In this document: positions 33,617-47,019 of the stretch, one piece after another
Layout of the letters: each line of letters starts with the position of its first letter
Position numbering within the stretch: position 1 is the first letter of the stretch
NCBI RefSeq assembly: GCF_041146395.1
Contig: NC_090997.1
Location: forward strand, 30,979,501 to 31,043,500
DNA: 64,000 nucleotides
Reading direction: 5' to 3'
Source of the DNA: Eulemur rufifrons
Lineage: Eukaryota > Chordata > Mammalia > Primates > Lemuridae
Notes under the pieces: model-generated
Databases searched by the model: none
Told to the model about the DNA's origin: nothing
What the model saw: the letters and a program-made list of their open reading frames with translations, nothing else
Made by a program: the position numbers and the translations under genes

Positions 33617-36600
33617 TATACACCACATTTCCTTTATCCACTAGTGAGTTGATGAGCACTTAGGTTGGCTCCACATCTTTGTGATTGGGAACTGTGTTGC
33701 GATAAACATTCCAGTGCAGGGGTCTTTTTGATAAAAATTACTTCCTTTCCTTTGGGTAGATAACCAGCAGTGGGATTGCTGGATGGAATGGTAGGTGTAC
33801 ATTCATTCATCTAAGGAATCTCTATACCTCTTTCCATGGAGGTTGTACTAATTTTCAGTTCCATCAACATTGTATAAGAGTTTCTTACTCTCTACATCCA
33901 CGTCAGCATCTATTGTTTTTGACTTTTTACTAATGGCCTTTCTGGTAAGGGTAAGGTGGTATTTCATTGTAGTTTTAATTTGCATTTCCCTAATGATTAG
34001 TGATGGTGAGTATTTTTTCATATGCTTCTTGGCCATTTGTCTATCTTCTTTTAAAAAACTTCTATTCATGTCTTTTGCCCACTTTTTGATAGGGTTATTT
34101 GTTTTTTATTCTTGCTGATTCATTTGAGTTCTTTGTAGATTCTGAATATTAGTACTTTGTTGGATGTATAATTTGCAAACTTTTTCTCCCATTCTGTAGG
34201 TTGTCTATTCACTCTGTTCGTTATTTCGTCTACTGTGGAGAAGCTTTTTAATTTAGTTAAGTACCATTTATTTATTTTTATTGTGCCTGTATTTGCCTTT
34301 GGGGTCTTAGTCATACATTCTTTGCCTAGGCAATGCCTAGAGGAGTTTTTCCTGTTTTCTTCTAGAATTTTTATGGTTATATGGCAAGAGATATGGTCCT
34401 ATTTCATTTTTTTGCATGTGGCTATCCAATTTTCCCAGCACCATTTGTTGAATAAGGCCTCCTTTCCCCAGGGTATGTTATCGTCTGCTTTGTTGAAGAT
34501 CAGTTAGTTATAGCTGTATGGTTTCATTTCTGGGTTCTCTCTTCTGTTCCACTGGTCTATGTCTCTACATTTATACCAATATCATACTGTTTTGGTTATT
34601 ATAGACTTGTAGTATAATTTGAACTCAGGTAATGGGATGCCTCCAGCTTTGCTCTTTTTGCTTAAGATTACTTTAGCTATTTGGGCTCTTTTTTGTTTCC
34701 AAATGAAGCTTAGGATTATTTTTTCTAGATCTATGAAATATGACACTAGTGTTTTGGTGGAGATTGTGTTGAATCTGTAAATCACTTTGGGCAGTATGGA
34801 CATTTTAATGATATTAATTCTGCCAATCCATGAATGAAGTATGTTTTTCCATTTGTTTTTGTCCTCTGATTTCTTTCATCAATGTTTTGTAGTTCTTGTA
34901 GAGATCTTTCACCTCCTTGGTTAAGTATATTCGTAAGTATTTTATGTTCTTTGTAGCTATTGTGAATGGTATTGAGTCCTTGATTTTACTTGCTGCTTGA
35001 CTGTTATTAATATCTACAAATGTTACTGATTTGTGTACATTGATTTTATAACCTGAGACTTTGCTGAATTTATTTATCAATTCTAAGACCCCTTTGGTGG
35101 AATCTTTGGGGTTTTCTAGATACAAGATCATATCATCAACAAATAGGGATAGTTTGACCTCCTCTTTCCTGATTTGGATACCTTTTATTTCTTTCTCTTG
35201 CCTGATTGCTCTGGCCAGGACTTCCAATGCTATGTTGAATAGAAATGGTGACAGTGGGCGTCCTGGTCTTCTTCCAGTTCTTAGGGAGAATGCTTTCAAC
35301 TTTTCCCTACTCAGTATGATGTTGGCTGTGTATTTGTCATATGCAGCTTTTATAATTTTTAGGTCTGTTCCTTGTATGCCTAGTTTTTTTGAGGGTTTTT
35401 ATCATGGAAGTGTGCTGGATTTTAACAAATTCCTCTTCTGCATCTAATGAGATGATCATATGGTCTTTATTTTTATTTTTGTTGATGTGGTGAATCGCGT
35501 TTATTGATTTCTGTATGTTGAACCATCCTTGTGTCCCTGGGATGAAACAAAATTGATCACAGTGAATCATCTTCTTGACGTCTTTTTGAATTTGATTTGC
35601 TAGTATTTTGAGGATTTTCGCAACTATGTTCATAAGGGGTATTGATTTCTAGTTTCTTTTTTGTTGTGTCCTTTCTGTCTGCTTTCAAGGTGATAGTGAC
35701 TTCATAGAATGTGTTAGAGAAGATCTCCTCCTTCTGAATATTATGGGGTAATTTCTGTAGAGTAGGAACTAGTTCTTCTTTGTAGGTCAGGTAAATATGG
35801 CTGTAAACCTTTCTGATTTGGGGCTTTTCTTTTTGTTGTGAGATTTCTTATTACTGCTTCAATCTCATTGCACATTATTGGTCTGTTCAAGATTTCTATT
35901 TCTTACTGATTCAGCCTTGGGAGGTTGTGGGATTCCAGGAATTTATCCATTTCCTCTAAGTTTTTTAGTTTGTTTACATAGAGATTTTTGTAGTAATCAT
36001 GGATGATATTTTGTATTTCCACAGTATCAGTTGTAATGTCTTCTTTATCATTTCTGATGGAATTTATTTGGGTTTTTTTCTTCTCTTTCTGGTTAATCTA
36101 GCTAGTGGTCTATTGACTTTGTTTGTCTTTTCAGAGAACCAACTTTTTGTGTCATTGATCTTTTGTATTTTTTTGTTATCCATTTCATTTAGTTCTGATC
36201 TAAGATTTTTATTTCTGTCATTCTTTTGGCTTTGGGTTTGGTTTGTTCTTCTTTTTCTAGTACCTTGATATGTGACATTAGGTTGTTAATTTATGATCTT
36301 TCTGTCTTTTCGATGTAGGCATTTAAGGCTATGAAATTTCCCCTTAGGACTACTTTTTCTGTGTTTCATAGATTTTGAAAGCTTTTATCCCCTTTGTCAT
36401 TCACTTTGAGGACACTTGATTTCTATCTTAATTTCATTATTTATCTAAGCATTGTTCAGAAGCAGGTTGTGTAATTTCCATGAATTTGTGTATATTTGAG
36501 TGTTTCTATTGGAATTGATTTCTAGTTTTATTCCACTGTTGTCCAAGAGTATAAGTGGTATGGTTTGATTTTTTTTAATTTTCTGTGACTTGTTTGGTGG

Positions 36601-37251
36601 CCTAAGATATGATCAATCTTGGAAAATATCCCATGTGCTAATGAGAAGATTGTATATTTGGTAATTTTGGGATAGAATGTTCTATAAATGTCTGTTAAGT
36701 CCATTTATTGCAGAGTCCCATTTAAGTCCAGTGTACCTTTATTCATTTTCTACTTCTATGACTGTCTAGTTCTGTCTAGTTGGGTATTGGGTATTTGGGT
36801 ATTGAAGTTTCTGGCAGTTTAAGATGCTACTATTTATTTTTATTAGATTAATTCTATCTAATAGAATTTGCATTATGAATCTGGGAGTTCCTGTGGTAGG
36901 TGTATATATGTTTAGGATTGTTATGTCTTCTTGTTGAATTGTTCCCTTTATCATTATATAATGACCATCTTTCCTTTTTTTGACCATTGTTGATTTAAAG
37001 TCTATTTTATCTGATAAGAGAATGGCTACACTGGCTTGATTTTGATTTTTATTTGCCTGGAATATTTTTTTCCATCTCATTACATTGGGTCTTTGTGAGA
37101 CCTTGTGATTTAGATGTGTTTCTTGAAGACAACAAATACTTGAGCTGTGTTTTTTCATCCATTCAGACAGTCTGTGTCTTTTAAGTCAGGCATTCAGACT
37201 ATTAACATTGAGTGTTAGTATTAATATGTGGGATGCTGTTCTGTTCATCAT
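33424..37251 (-). pseudogene. L1 ORF2 pseudogene (endonuclease and reverse transcriptase remains)
   Basis: The span equals about 1,276 codons, the normal ORF2 length, from a tandem ATG at 37251 to a stop at 33424. Recognisable pieces: an N-terminal LTLNVNSLNA segment then a TGA stop; an endonuclease part with CCLQETHLNHK (37158-36766); a reverse transcriptase part with [19 protein letters not shown] and [12 protein letters not shown] (35299-34814), where the usual first catalytic-box residue A is V; and post-RT segments to KHHMFPLISGI. At least a dozen stops and frameshifts separate the open blocks. ORF2p would nick DNA and copy RNA at the target; this copy cannot. Confidence 0.92.
33569..33619. 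repeat. (TG)n(TA)n microsatellite inside L1 ORF2
   Basis: A TG tract followed by a TA tract, about 51 bp. It sits in the L1 segment 'catggtgtatatataccaca', which in sibling copies (about 32228 and 43938) is only a few units long, so it expanded within this L1. Likely polymorphic. Confidence 0.93.
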
Positions 37252-37329
37252 GTTGGATCATAACTTATTGTTTTCCCTCTTGTGCTATTGTTTTATATGA
37301 GCTGTGACCTTTAACTTTTGGAAGTTTTT

Positions 37330-38343
37330 ACATTGGTGGGTATTCATTGTGCTGTTCCATGTGTAATATACTTTTGAGCATTTCCTGTAGGGTAGGTCTA
37401 GTAGTGACAAATTCCCTTAGTGTTTGCTTGTCTGGAAAAGTCTTTATTTCTTCATCATTTATGAACTTAGTTTTGCAAGATACAAAATTCTTGGCTGAGA
37501 ATAGTTCTTTTTAAAAAGACTTAAAATGGGGCCCCATTCCCTTCTTGCTTGTAAGATCTCCCCTGAGAAATCTGCTGTTAGCCTGATAGGTTTTCTTTTG
37601 TAGATTAGTAGTTGCTTTCATCTTGCAGCTTGTAGAATTTTCTCCTTCATTTTGACTTTGACCACGTTGATGACTATGTGTCTTGGAGATGTCCTATTTG
37701 CCATGAACCTTCCTAGAGTTTGATGATTATCTTGTGTCTGCATATCCGAATGTCTGGCAACACCAGGGAAATTTTCCTCAATAATCCCCTTGCACAGGTT
37801 TTCCATGCTTCTTGCTTTTTGCTTTTTCTTCTCCCTCCAGGATACTTATATTGGCTCATTTCACATAGTCTTATTTTTCTCTGAGTGATTGTGATAATTC
37901 ATTCTTTTTTATTCTTTTTTCTACATGTTTGAATGACTGAATTAGTTCAGAAGCTTTGTCCTCAGGCTCTGAGATTCTTTCTTGTGCTTGATCTTGCTTG
38001 TTATTGAAGCTTTCTGCTGTATTTTGTAATTCTCTAAATGATTTTTTCATTTATTGAAGTTCATTAGCATCTTTTCTTATGTTGTCTATCTCTTTAGTGA
38101 GTTTTTCATATTCTTCATTTATGTCTTGAAATATTTTTTGATTTCTTTGTGTTGGTTTTCAACTTGCTCTTCAATCCCGTTCTTCTTGTTTGCATTCCAT
38201 ATTCTGAATTCCATTTCTGACATTTGAACAATTTCCTTTTGATTGAGGTATGTTGCTGGGGATCTATAGTGGTCCTTTGGAGTTGTTGAACTAGCTTTTT
38301 TTAATGTTGTAGAATTCTTTTGCTGGTTTCTTCTCATCTGCAA
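37330..38343 (-). pseudogene. L1 ORF1 pseudogene
   Basis: Minus-strand remnants of the RNA-binding ORF1 protein. The N-terminal block 38343-38119 reads with SPATYLNQKEIVQMSEMEFR, and the later block 37806-37618 carries TSPRHIVINVVKVKMKEKIL, the region joining the RRM-like and C-terminal domains. The coiled-coil part between them and the C-terminal domain after 37618 are broken by stops. The length is close to the family's usual 340 codons. The start is placed at the first ATG of the conserved block. Confidence 0.85.
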
Positions 38344-38659
38344 CCTGTTCTCTCAGCTCAGCGCTGATGGGTTTGTGGTGCACCTGTTCTCCTTTGCTGG
38401 TAACTCTCCTACTTAGTTAGAAAGAGGAGAGATCCCTAGGGAGTGCTTTTGTGTCATATTTTAGAGAATTAACCTAGTGGGGGAGGTGTAGATGCACTGA
38501 AAGTCTGAAACACAGCCATTCTTCTGCAACGTCCCATTCCCCTGTGGTTGTCAGTCCAAGCCAGTGCTGTGGGATATTCATTCAGATTGAAGTGCTGATC
38601 TCCAGGCTTCTGTTAGAAGCTTTTCCCAGGAGCTAGGCAAGTCCCTCTGCATAGAGGAA
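38344..38659 (-). other. 5' UTR of the older L1, proximal part
   Basis: About 315 bp of mixed-composition sequence between the ORF1 start and the tandem array. Its position implies L1 5' UTR. No obvious promoter motif can be named. Confidence 0.6.
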
Positions 38660-39128
38660 GGTGGTGTGCCCTTGCCCAGCACCTGGGCAGGTTGTGGGAC
38701 CCTGATGGGTGCCTAGGCATGTCATAGGACTGCAGACAGCAGCAAGGTAGATGCAGGACCTTGGTGGGTGCTTGGGTGTGTTGCCAGACCTTGACCAGTA
38801 TCTGGGCATGTTGCAGGAACTTGGTACCTAGGAGGGTTGCAGCACTTTGGTGGGTACCCAGCTTGGTCAGGGGACCTGGGCCAGCACCTGGGTGGTTTGC
38901 TGGTTGTAGGCCAGTGCTGGGTAGGTCAAGGGACCTTGGCTGGTGCCTGGACAGATCACAGGACCTTGGGCACCAGGCACATCGTGGGACCACAGCTGGT
39001 AGCAGAATGCGTTGCAGGACCTTAGCAGGCACGTGACACATTGCAGGAGTGTAGCCAGTGGCCAAGCAGGTTGCGGTACCTTGGTGGGTGCCTGGGCACA
39101 TTGTGGGACCACAGCTGACACTGTGGCA
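38660..39128 (-). repeat. Tandem array of 30-bp units at the L1 5' end
   Basis: About 15.6 units of period 30. Well preserved examples are 39069-39098 (ggttgcggtaccttggtggg...) and 39099-39128 (cattgtgggaccacagctga...). Most units share a '(t)gcaggaccttgg' start and a 'gcctgggca' end. Unit length is mostly exactly 30; one stretch near 38880-38920 spans about two units with altered phase. Because 30 is a multiple of 3, both strands stay open over long distances, giving frames of 174 codons (minus, 38613-39137) and 91 codons (plus, 38761-39036), neither with a known domain. The array is GC-richer than anything else in the window. Confidence 0.88.
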
Positions 39129-39130
39129 GG

Positions 39131-41879
39131 CAGGCATATTTTAGTCTTAAATGTTAAGTGATATCTTTAAATTTTAATTTCTCATATATATATATGTTTG
39201 TATCAGACTTTCTGAAACACTACAGACTCAAAGGGATATGAGTGAAAATAAATTTCATAGGCATGAACAAACTCATTTTTATGAAAGAAAAACACCCTAC
39301 TATTTTACCTTGTGCTTCATGGAAATGGACAATTTAAATAAAGTGTGCCATTAATCTTCCTTGTATTATAATAATAGTTATTTTTATGGAAATTGAATAA
39401 CATAGTAATTGTATTTCAGTTGAAATAAAAAGTTCACAAAACTCAAGTGTAATAACTTTATAACATGTAATGGTATGGAGGCAATGAGAGAATAAAACTT
39501 TTTTAATCTTCATAACTCAAGTAGCAATTGAGGCTGGAGGCCATGACATTTTGTATTTCTCTATCCAGTAAAGAAATGGATTGATCAGTTTCCTGGCAGC
39601 CCCATCTCTGCATAGCTCTAGCAAGTCATAACTGAAATCAGTGACTCTTTGTAGGCCCACCCTTACAAAGACATGGGTCTCCATCCACTGGCTTCTAATG
39701 CCATTTCCATCATTTTGTACACATGCCATAAGGAGCAAGTAGGTGCAACAGTTTGCCTTTTCTAATGTGGCTTGAAAAAAAAATGTGAGTGTAGTTTTTC
39801 CTTCCTCTAATGAAAACAAAAAACAAACCACCATTATCATGGCTACCACCATCACCAACAAAAAAGGTAACAAGTTAAAATAATTTAAAAGAAAAAGCCA
39901 GGCAGAATATAGCACTAATATATACATGTACATTAGATGTACATGATGTTTTACAATTTTCTGTAACACATAGCGTTAGAATGGTACATCCTAAAACACC
40001 CAAAAGCAGCATTATTTTTATTTTTAAACATATAAACTGGCTTGTAATTATTGCCTTACTAAAGAAATTTGACTTTTTAAGGATATTTTATCTTATCAGT
40101 TTCTTAATAAAGGGAAGGGACGTGAATCTGTAGAAAAGATAAAAGATGTTTTCATTTGAACCTGGAAGAAAAACTCCTAACAGAAGGGAAAATAATGTAA
40201 ATGAAAATGCTCTGTAAAATATTCTTATTATCCTAAATTCATAATTTTCATAGGACAGGTTTGTTGGTGGAAAATTTTATGCCCTAGAACTTACTTGGAG
40301 ATTACTTGAGAATTCATTTTTAAAATATCTGATTTTTGAAGTTTTAAATTATTTTCTTTAAATGCAGTGGAGGGAAAGGATGATCTCTGTATGACAGTGG
40401 TTTTTTAAAATTAAGCACACGAGGCCATCCATGCATTATACACACATAGAATTAGACTTGTTAGAGTTCACATCTTTAATTCTTTTTTTAACATTTTTTT
40501 AGTATTACATAAACTATTTTATGATTTTTAAAACTCGGGTTAGCCTTAAAATTACTTCCTTACAAGAAAATGCCTCACATATGGAAGAAAAGGGAAAGTA
40601 AGTATACCTTCATCTATATACTTGTGAAGCCATTTTGGGAGATAGGTTTAATAACAATTCAGAAATGTACGGTTATAGTGTACATATATACTACCTGATC
40701 TAATCTTTATTTAATATCGATAAAATTCAGGTGACCTAGCTGGAACAGAGAAGAATATAGCATGAAAACTCTTCTTGTAGATTTACAGACTCTTATTCAT
40801 AGAGCTATCATTTAATATTAATAATTTTGGTTTACTTCCTTGGCTATGGGGCTGCTAAGAGAGCCCATAAGCCCTCCCACATCTTTGATGAAAGAAAAAC
40901 TACTATGTAACTGAAGCACCAGATTAGACCAGATGCAAGAACACTTTCAGCACAGAACAGAACATGGTATATTGGTATAAGCAAAAAAGTACTCTTTGTT
41001 AGAATTTCTGCTTTCCTGTATTTTTCCACTAGTCACACTATATGCCCTCTGAAGAGTAAAATGCTCTCGGAACTCTTAAAGGACTGCATTCATTCTTATC
41101 ACTTATTTTACAAGGAACTGTATGTTGATCTTATTTCAGGAGGCTCTATTTCGATATTGAGACATGTAATTGAAGGAAATAAAATATGTGTATGTGCCTT
41201 ATCTTTCAAAGGCAGGACTTACTTATCATTGACTTTTAAGTTGCAAAGAATACACGATGACTTCTGTATGTTCTGAGAAGCAATTAGCATATTGTGAATT
41301 CCCAACTGTTAAATGACAGCCTTATACAAGAATCTGGCATCAAATGCATTTTGAATTTAAATTTGCAATAAATATCTATGCATTAAGTCTTTCTTTTAGT
41401 AGTGTACAAATCAAGTCAGGATAGGCCAAAAAGGACGAAAGTGATCAAAAGGAGCAAAAGAAAAATAATCAGAACTCTAGATTTAAAAATACATGGGGTA
41501 CGCATGTATGCTTGTAGGGGTGGTGCTGGTAATCAATTAGCCTTGTTGGAGATTTGTTCTGACATAGACAATTGAGTAAAGCCTGCTCAGAGGGGTAAAA
41601 GGAGCTGAATATCCTCCACTGGGCATTCAAATATGCCAGCAAATGAAGCAGCAAAAAACAGCCTACAACCCTTTACTGAACAAATAGAACTTCATATGTT
41701 ATCTTTGTCCTTGGCCACAACTAAACAAAAAGGCCCTGGGCTGCTTCTTTTAAGAGTAATAGAACTAAATCCATTTTTTTTTGTCTTTTTCATAATGGCA
41801 ATATTAGAAGGCAGCATTGACTTTGTTGTCACTCAGAAATTTGTAATGTGTTGTGAAGGATGGGACATAAGTTTACTTC
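39131..41879. other. Unique non-coding sequence
   Basis: No repeat family recognised. It contains a 150-codon minus-strand open frame (39517-39969) with a hydrophobic N-terminal half (LLNYFNLLPFLLVMVVAMIM) and no known domain, start context or splice signals that I can confirm. 40000-40560 is AT-rich. 41390-41660 and 41630-41880 have short unlikely frames. Confidence 0.45.
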
Positions 41880-42125
41880 AATAAAAGCTCCCTTCCCCCA
41901 TCATCACAAATTTCACTTATTGCCCACCCGCTGTAGAATGAGAATACAAGTACTATAAAAACAGCAAATATGTCTTCATTATATCCCCAGCACGAAAGAA
42001 AGAGAGAAAGAAAGAGAGAAAGAAAGAAAGAAAGAAAGGAAGAAAGAAAGGAAGGAAGGAAGGAAAAATGCTTGTCACATAATAAAAGCTCAGTCACTAT
42101 TTTTAATATAGCCTTAAATAAATGA
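41880..42125 (+). repeat. L2 LINE 3' end interrupted by microsatellite
   Basis: 'tgtagaatgagaatacaagtactataaaaacagcaaatatgtcttcattatatccccagca' is L2. After the purine microsatellite the L2 resumes with 'aatgcttgtcacataataaaagctcagt'. Confidence 0.6.
41993..42064 (+). repeat. (GAAA)n/(GGAA)n microsatellite
   Basis: About 72 bp of GAAA units with GAGA variants, grading into GGAA units at the right end. Pure purine on the plus strand. Probably length-variable. Confidence 0.95.
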
Positions 42126-43569
42126 ATGACCAGACAGAATAAACTAGAATATCCAGGTTATTGTATTAATCTTGAAGCAAAACACTGTTTCCTCAAATCT
42201 ACCTTTCAGGCGTGTACCAGAACTAAACTGAATTTCATTCTGTATGAAGAGCTGGAGGGAAGTACTCAATGTATGTCTGAATTTGTGTGTGTATGCACAT
42301 ACATTTTTTTTTCAAAACCAGGTGGGCTATTACCAATTGCATGGGATTTGTTTTTTTTAACAAAACGTGCAGCTGAATTGATTCTTCAATGTCTAGTTTC
42401 AGCTATGAGACAACAATAATTAGAATGGTAAGCATAACATTTGAAATGTGTTTTTTTCTGATTTTCTCTCATTCTTTTCTGAAATTATAAAGAACCCAAA
42501 AACAATACCTACTTCATTATAGAATTTATGTTGCTTTTTTTTATGATGTGTGCATGTTTGCATATATGGAGGTAGATGAGGGAGTGAGACTGAAAAAAGT
42601 GAAATCTTTTTTGCCTTTAAAGATGTTCTAAGTAATTAATTTGAATAGTAATGTTAAAATTAAAAAAATTAAGACATTTACCTATAATGTTAGATCTGAA
42701 GCCTTAAGGGCCACAGATAAGAATTTTACCAGACATGAAGCTTAGGGAAATAACTGGTATTGTTTGCATGGGGTTGCCTAGGGATCCACTAAAATCATAA
42801 TAGAACATCTGTATAATGATGGTTTCTGACAGGACTAATAGACACTAACCTGTATTAGATTAGGTCTTTGTAAAATGATCTTTTCATCTTTAAATTGCAA
42901 TTATGTGACTTATATGATATCCAAGTTCAAGCAGTAATATACCATCAATAATGATTTCATGTAGCACTATTCATAATATGGCTGGTCATCCCTTTGAAGT
43001 TGCTTCCTGAAGTTTAGCCAACTTAAAAGCAGAATGGAAATCAGTTACTCCAGTTTTAACCCCAATCAAAGAAGAATGTTTTCTCGGTAGATGTTCTACA
43101 TATAGAAACTTTCAAGAGCCCACTTTCCTATGAAGTTTCTCCAGCGTTTGACAGAGCTAGCTCTTGAAAGGAGATTGGAGGCACAGTGGATGGGGAAGGG
43201 AGAGCAGCTAGAGGTGCCATACGAGCCAGGCATTTGGCTGGTCACCAAGTTCTGCTTGCCCAGATAGTTCTGAAATCAGCAAATGTGTAGAAGAACCTGG
43301 AGGCTGTCACGTCTCTTTAATTTGAGGTCATTCAGAAAATAAATCACTCTGTGACTTTTCCAAGTATTAACTAAACCGTTGGTAGATTAAAGACACTGGT
43401 TATTAAAGAAATCATGTTAAGATAAGATCTCTTTTGTAAAAGGACCATCATTTTTCTTAAATCTTTATTCTTAGATAGGTGTTATGTGATTGATATTGCT
43501 TTCTTTTACATATGATTGGAGAATGGAATGAAGCCCATATTCAGAGAAATAATTATTCTAATTAATTTT
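42126..43569. other. Unique non-coding sequence
   Basis: No repeats or genes recognised. A 97-codon plus-strand frame at 42126-42419 has no recognisable content. 42430-42680 is AT-rich. Confidence 0.45.
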
Positions 43570-44188
43570 AATTTCAGCTTATTATGGGGGTACAAAAGTT
43601 CAGGTTATATATATTGCCCATGCACCCCCATTCCCCCCACCCCGAGTCAGAGCTTCAAGAGTGTCCATTCCCTAGACTGTGCACATCGCACTCATTATGT
43701 AGGTATATACCCATCCCCTCCCCCCACCTCCCACATCTGTCCAACCCCCAGTTGGTGTTATTCCCAAATGTGCACTTAGGTGATGATCAGGGAAACCAAT
43801 TTGCTGGTGAGTACATGTGGTGCTTACTTTTCCATTCTTGGGATACTTCACTTAGTAGAATGGATTCCAACTCTCTCCAGGAGAACAAAAGGGATTCTAT
43901 ATCACCGTTATTTCTTATAGCTGAGTAATACTCCATGGTATACATATACCACATTTTACTAATCCACTCATGAATTGATGGGCATTTGAGTTGTTTCCAC
44001 ATCTTTGCAATTGTGAATTATGCTGCTATAAACATTCGGGTGCAGATGTCTTTGTAATAGAATGTCTTTTGTTCTTTTGGGTAGATGCCCAATAATGGGA
44101 TTGCTGGGTCGAATGGTAGGTCTACTTGAATCTGTTTAAGGTATCTCCATATTGCTTTCCACAGGGGTTGCACTAGTTTGCAGTCCCA
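43570..44188 (-). mobile_element. 5'-truncated L1 (lemur-type), antisense
   Basis: Minus-strand L1 of about 620 bp. The 3' end at 43570-43600 ('tcagcttattatgggggtac') is followed by the C-rich UTR with only one of the modules duplicated in the 31.8-kb copy. ORF2 sequence follows up to 44188, where the L1 match ends inside 'gtttgcagtccca'. The poly(A) tail is short or mutated (AT-rich 43555-43569). Target duplication not found. Confidence 0.9.
43787..44188 (-). pseudogene. L1 ORF2 C-terminal fragment
   Basis: The last 71 codons are open (44002-43787): [29 protein letters not shown], and the end HHMYSPANWFP. Just upstream, the frame continues as [11 protein letters not shown] and is then cut by a TAA stop, so the fragment is dead. 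It is the C-terminal tail after the cysteine/histidine motif, which is not included. Confidence 0.9.
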
Positions 44189-45469
44189 GTTTGTTGCGTT
44201 TATCCTAACTGATAGAAAAAGGAATATTCTGCATAAAAGGCCTTTTGCTCTGGGAGTTACTATCCAAGAAATATTTTACAGTCATTTTTACTATGTCTTC
44301 CTCCTGGAGTCTCTTTTTACTTGGTTTATGTTTCATGACTTTTCACAACAGATACATATATCTTTTTGGTACTATTGTATGTCCAAGCCCTTAATATTAA
44401 AGATGAAAAACATGAAACTCATTTTAAAATATCTATGATTTTTTTAATTCTTTAAATTATAACAGACACATTTGTTTGGAATGTGTATTCTGGAGAAATC
44501 CTCTGTCTCCATAGGTTTATTGGGCTGCACAAATAACTGAAATTTAATTATAAATGCTTTTTAAATGTAATACAATTACATATCTGCAGTAAGATAAAAA
44601 TAATATCACAAATGCTTCTTGGTATTTTAAAGGAAAAATAAACTTTTAAACTTAATTGAACAGGAAGTAAGTCTATATTCTTTCTCCACATAGTCAGTCT
44701 GTGGAATTGTATCCATTGAACTTAACATTATTTCTTTTGGCACACTGTGTGTACTTTCCAAACACTTAGAAATAGAAGGAAAGCTACATTTCCCCAATTT
44801 TGGGATAACACATGAATGTCAGAAACTGGTAAATTTATTAAAAACAGCATCTTTTCTCTGCTGCAGTCAGAATAAGGACTTGAACATTCATCAGTCTTTG
44901 TTCCAGTATTTCTGGGCCAATTGTTTTGAGAACCATTTGCCTAAGAATTATCAGTTCAACTATATTCTGAAGTTTGCATTTTCAATGCTGAGAGTTCCTA
45001 CTACTATTTGTTCACATTGGTGCACCAATGTGTGCTGTATCATATTAAAGATTTTGCATCAAAAATGAAAGATTTCAGGATTTACTATTGACTGGGCACA
45101 AGAAGAGGCAAGTCATTGTTTTTGAAAAATGCTGTGCAATTATTATTGTGACTATCATTAGAGTCATACACATATTAACATTCACATTCATTTCTGTGGA
45201 AAAGAATTCTGTCTGGTAAAAATGCCATCTAGTTCAACATGATTCTCCTTAGGGAATCTCTCAGCATTATAAATAGGCACATCTATTATAATTTAAGCCA
45301 ATTTCTGCTAAAATGAGTCAGCAGTTGACCTTAGATTGCTCATCAATAAAATTCTGTCTCTTTATTTTGTAAGATACCTACAGCATATTGAATTTTATTT
45401 ACTAATATCATGTAACCTTATTTTAGGATAGAAAGACCCTTTGCAAAATGTAACCATAATAATGTCTTA
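44189..45469. other. Unique non-coding sequence
   Basis: No repeats or genes recognised. AT-rich. Confidence 0.5.
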
Positions 45470-45471
45470 TA

Positions 45472-47003
<1,532 letters not shown>

Positions 47004-47019
47004 TAATTATGTGGTGGTG

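Larger units (their letters stand above)
33211..39130 (-). mobile_element. Older, nearly full-length L1, antisense
   Basis: About 5.9 kb in minus orientation: 3' UTR 33211-33423, ORF2 33424-37251, inter-ORF spacer, ORF1 about 37330-38343, and a 5' region 38344-39130 with a 30-bp tandem array. The 3' UTR resembles the L1PB/L1MA-type primate lineage rather than the young lemur-type UTR. Many frameshifts and stops break both ORFs, so it is long dead. The poly(A) tail is essentially absent, and a younger L1 abuts the terminus. Target duplications were not found. Confidence 0.93.

Noticed and set aside
34814..35633. Separate reverse transcriptase gene
   Set aside because: The FVDD-box and upstream blocks are parts of one broken L1 ORF2 in the older L1, with stops and frameshifts between blocks.
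38660..39128. CRISPR-like array (regular repeats)
   Set aside because: Units are directly tandem and degenerate without spacers, and the window is mammalian.
38613..39137. 174-codon minus-strand frame as a novel Cys/His-rich protein gene
   Set aside because: It is produced by a 30-bp tandem array whose period is a multiple of 3; antisense frames are open as well. No domain or independent start signal.
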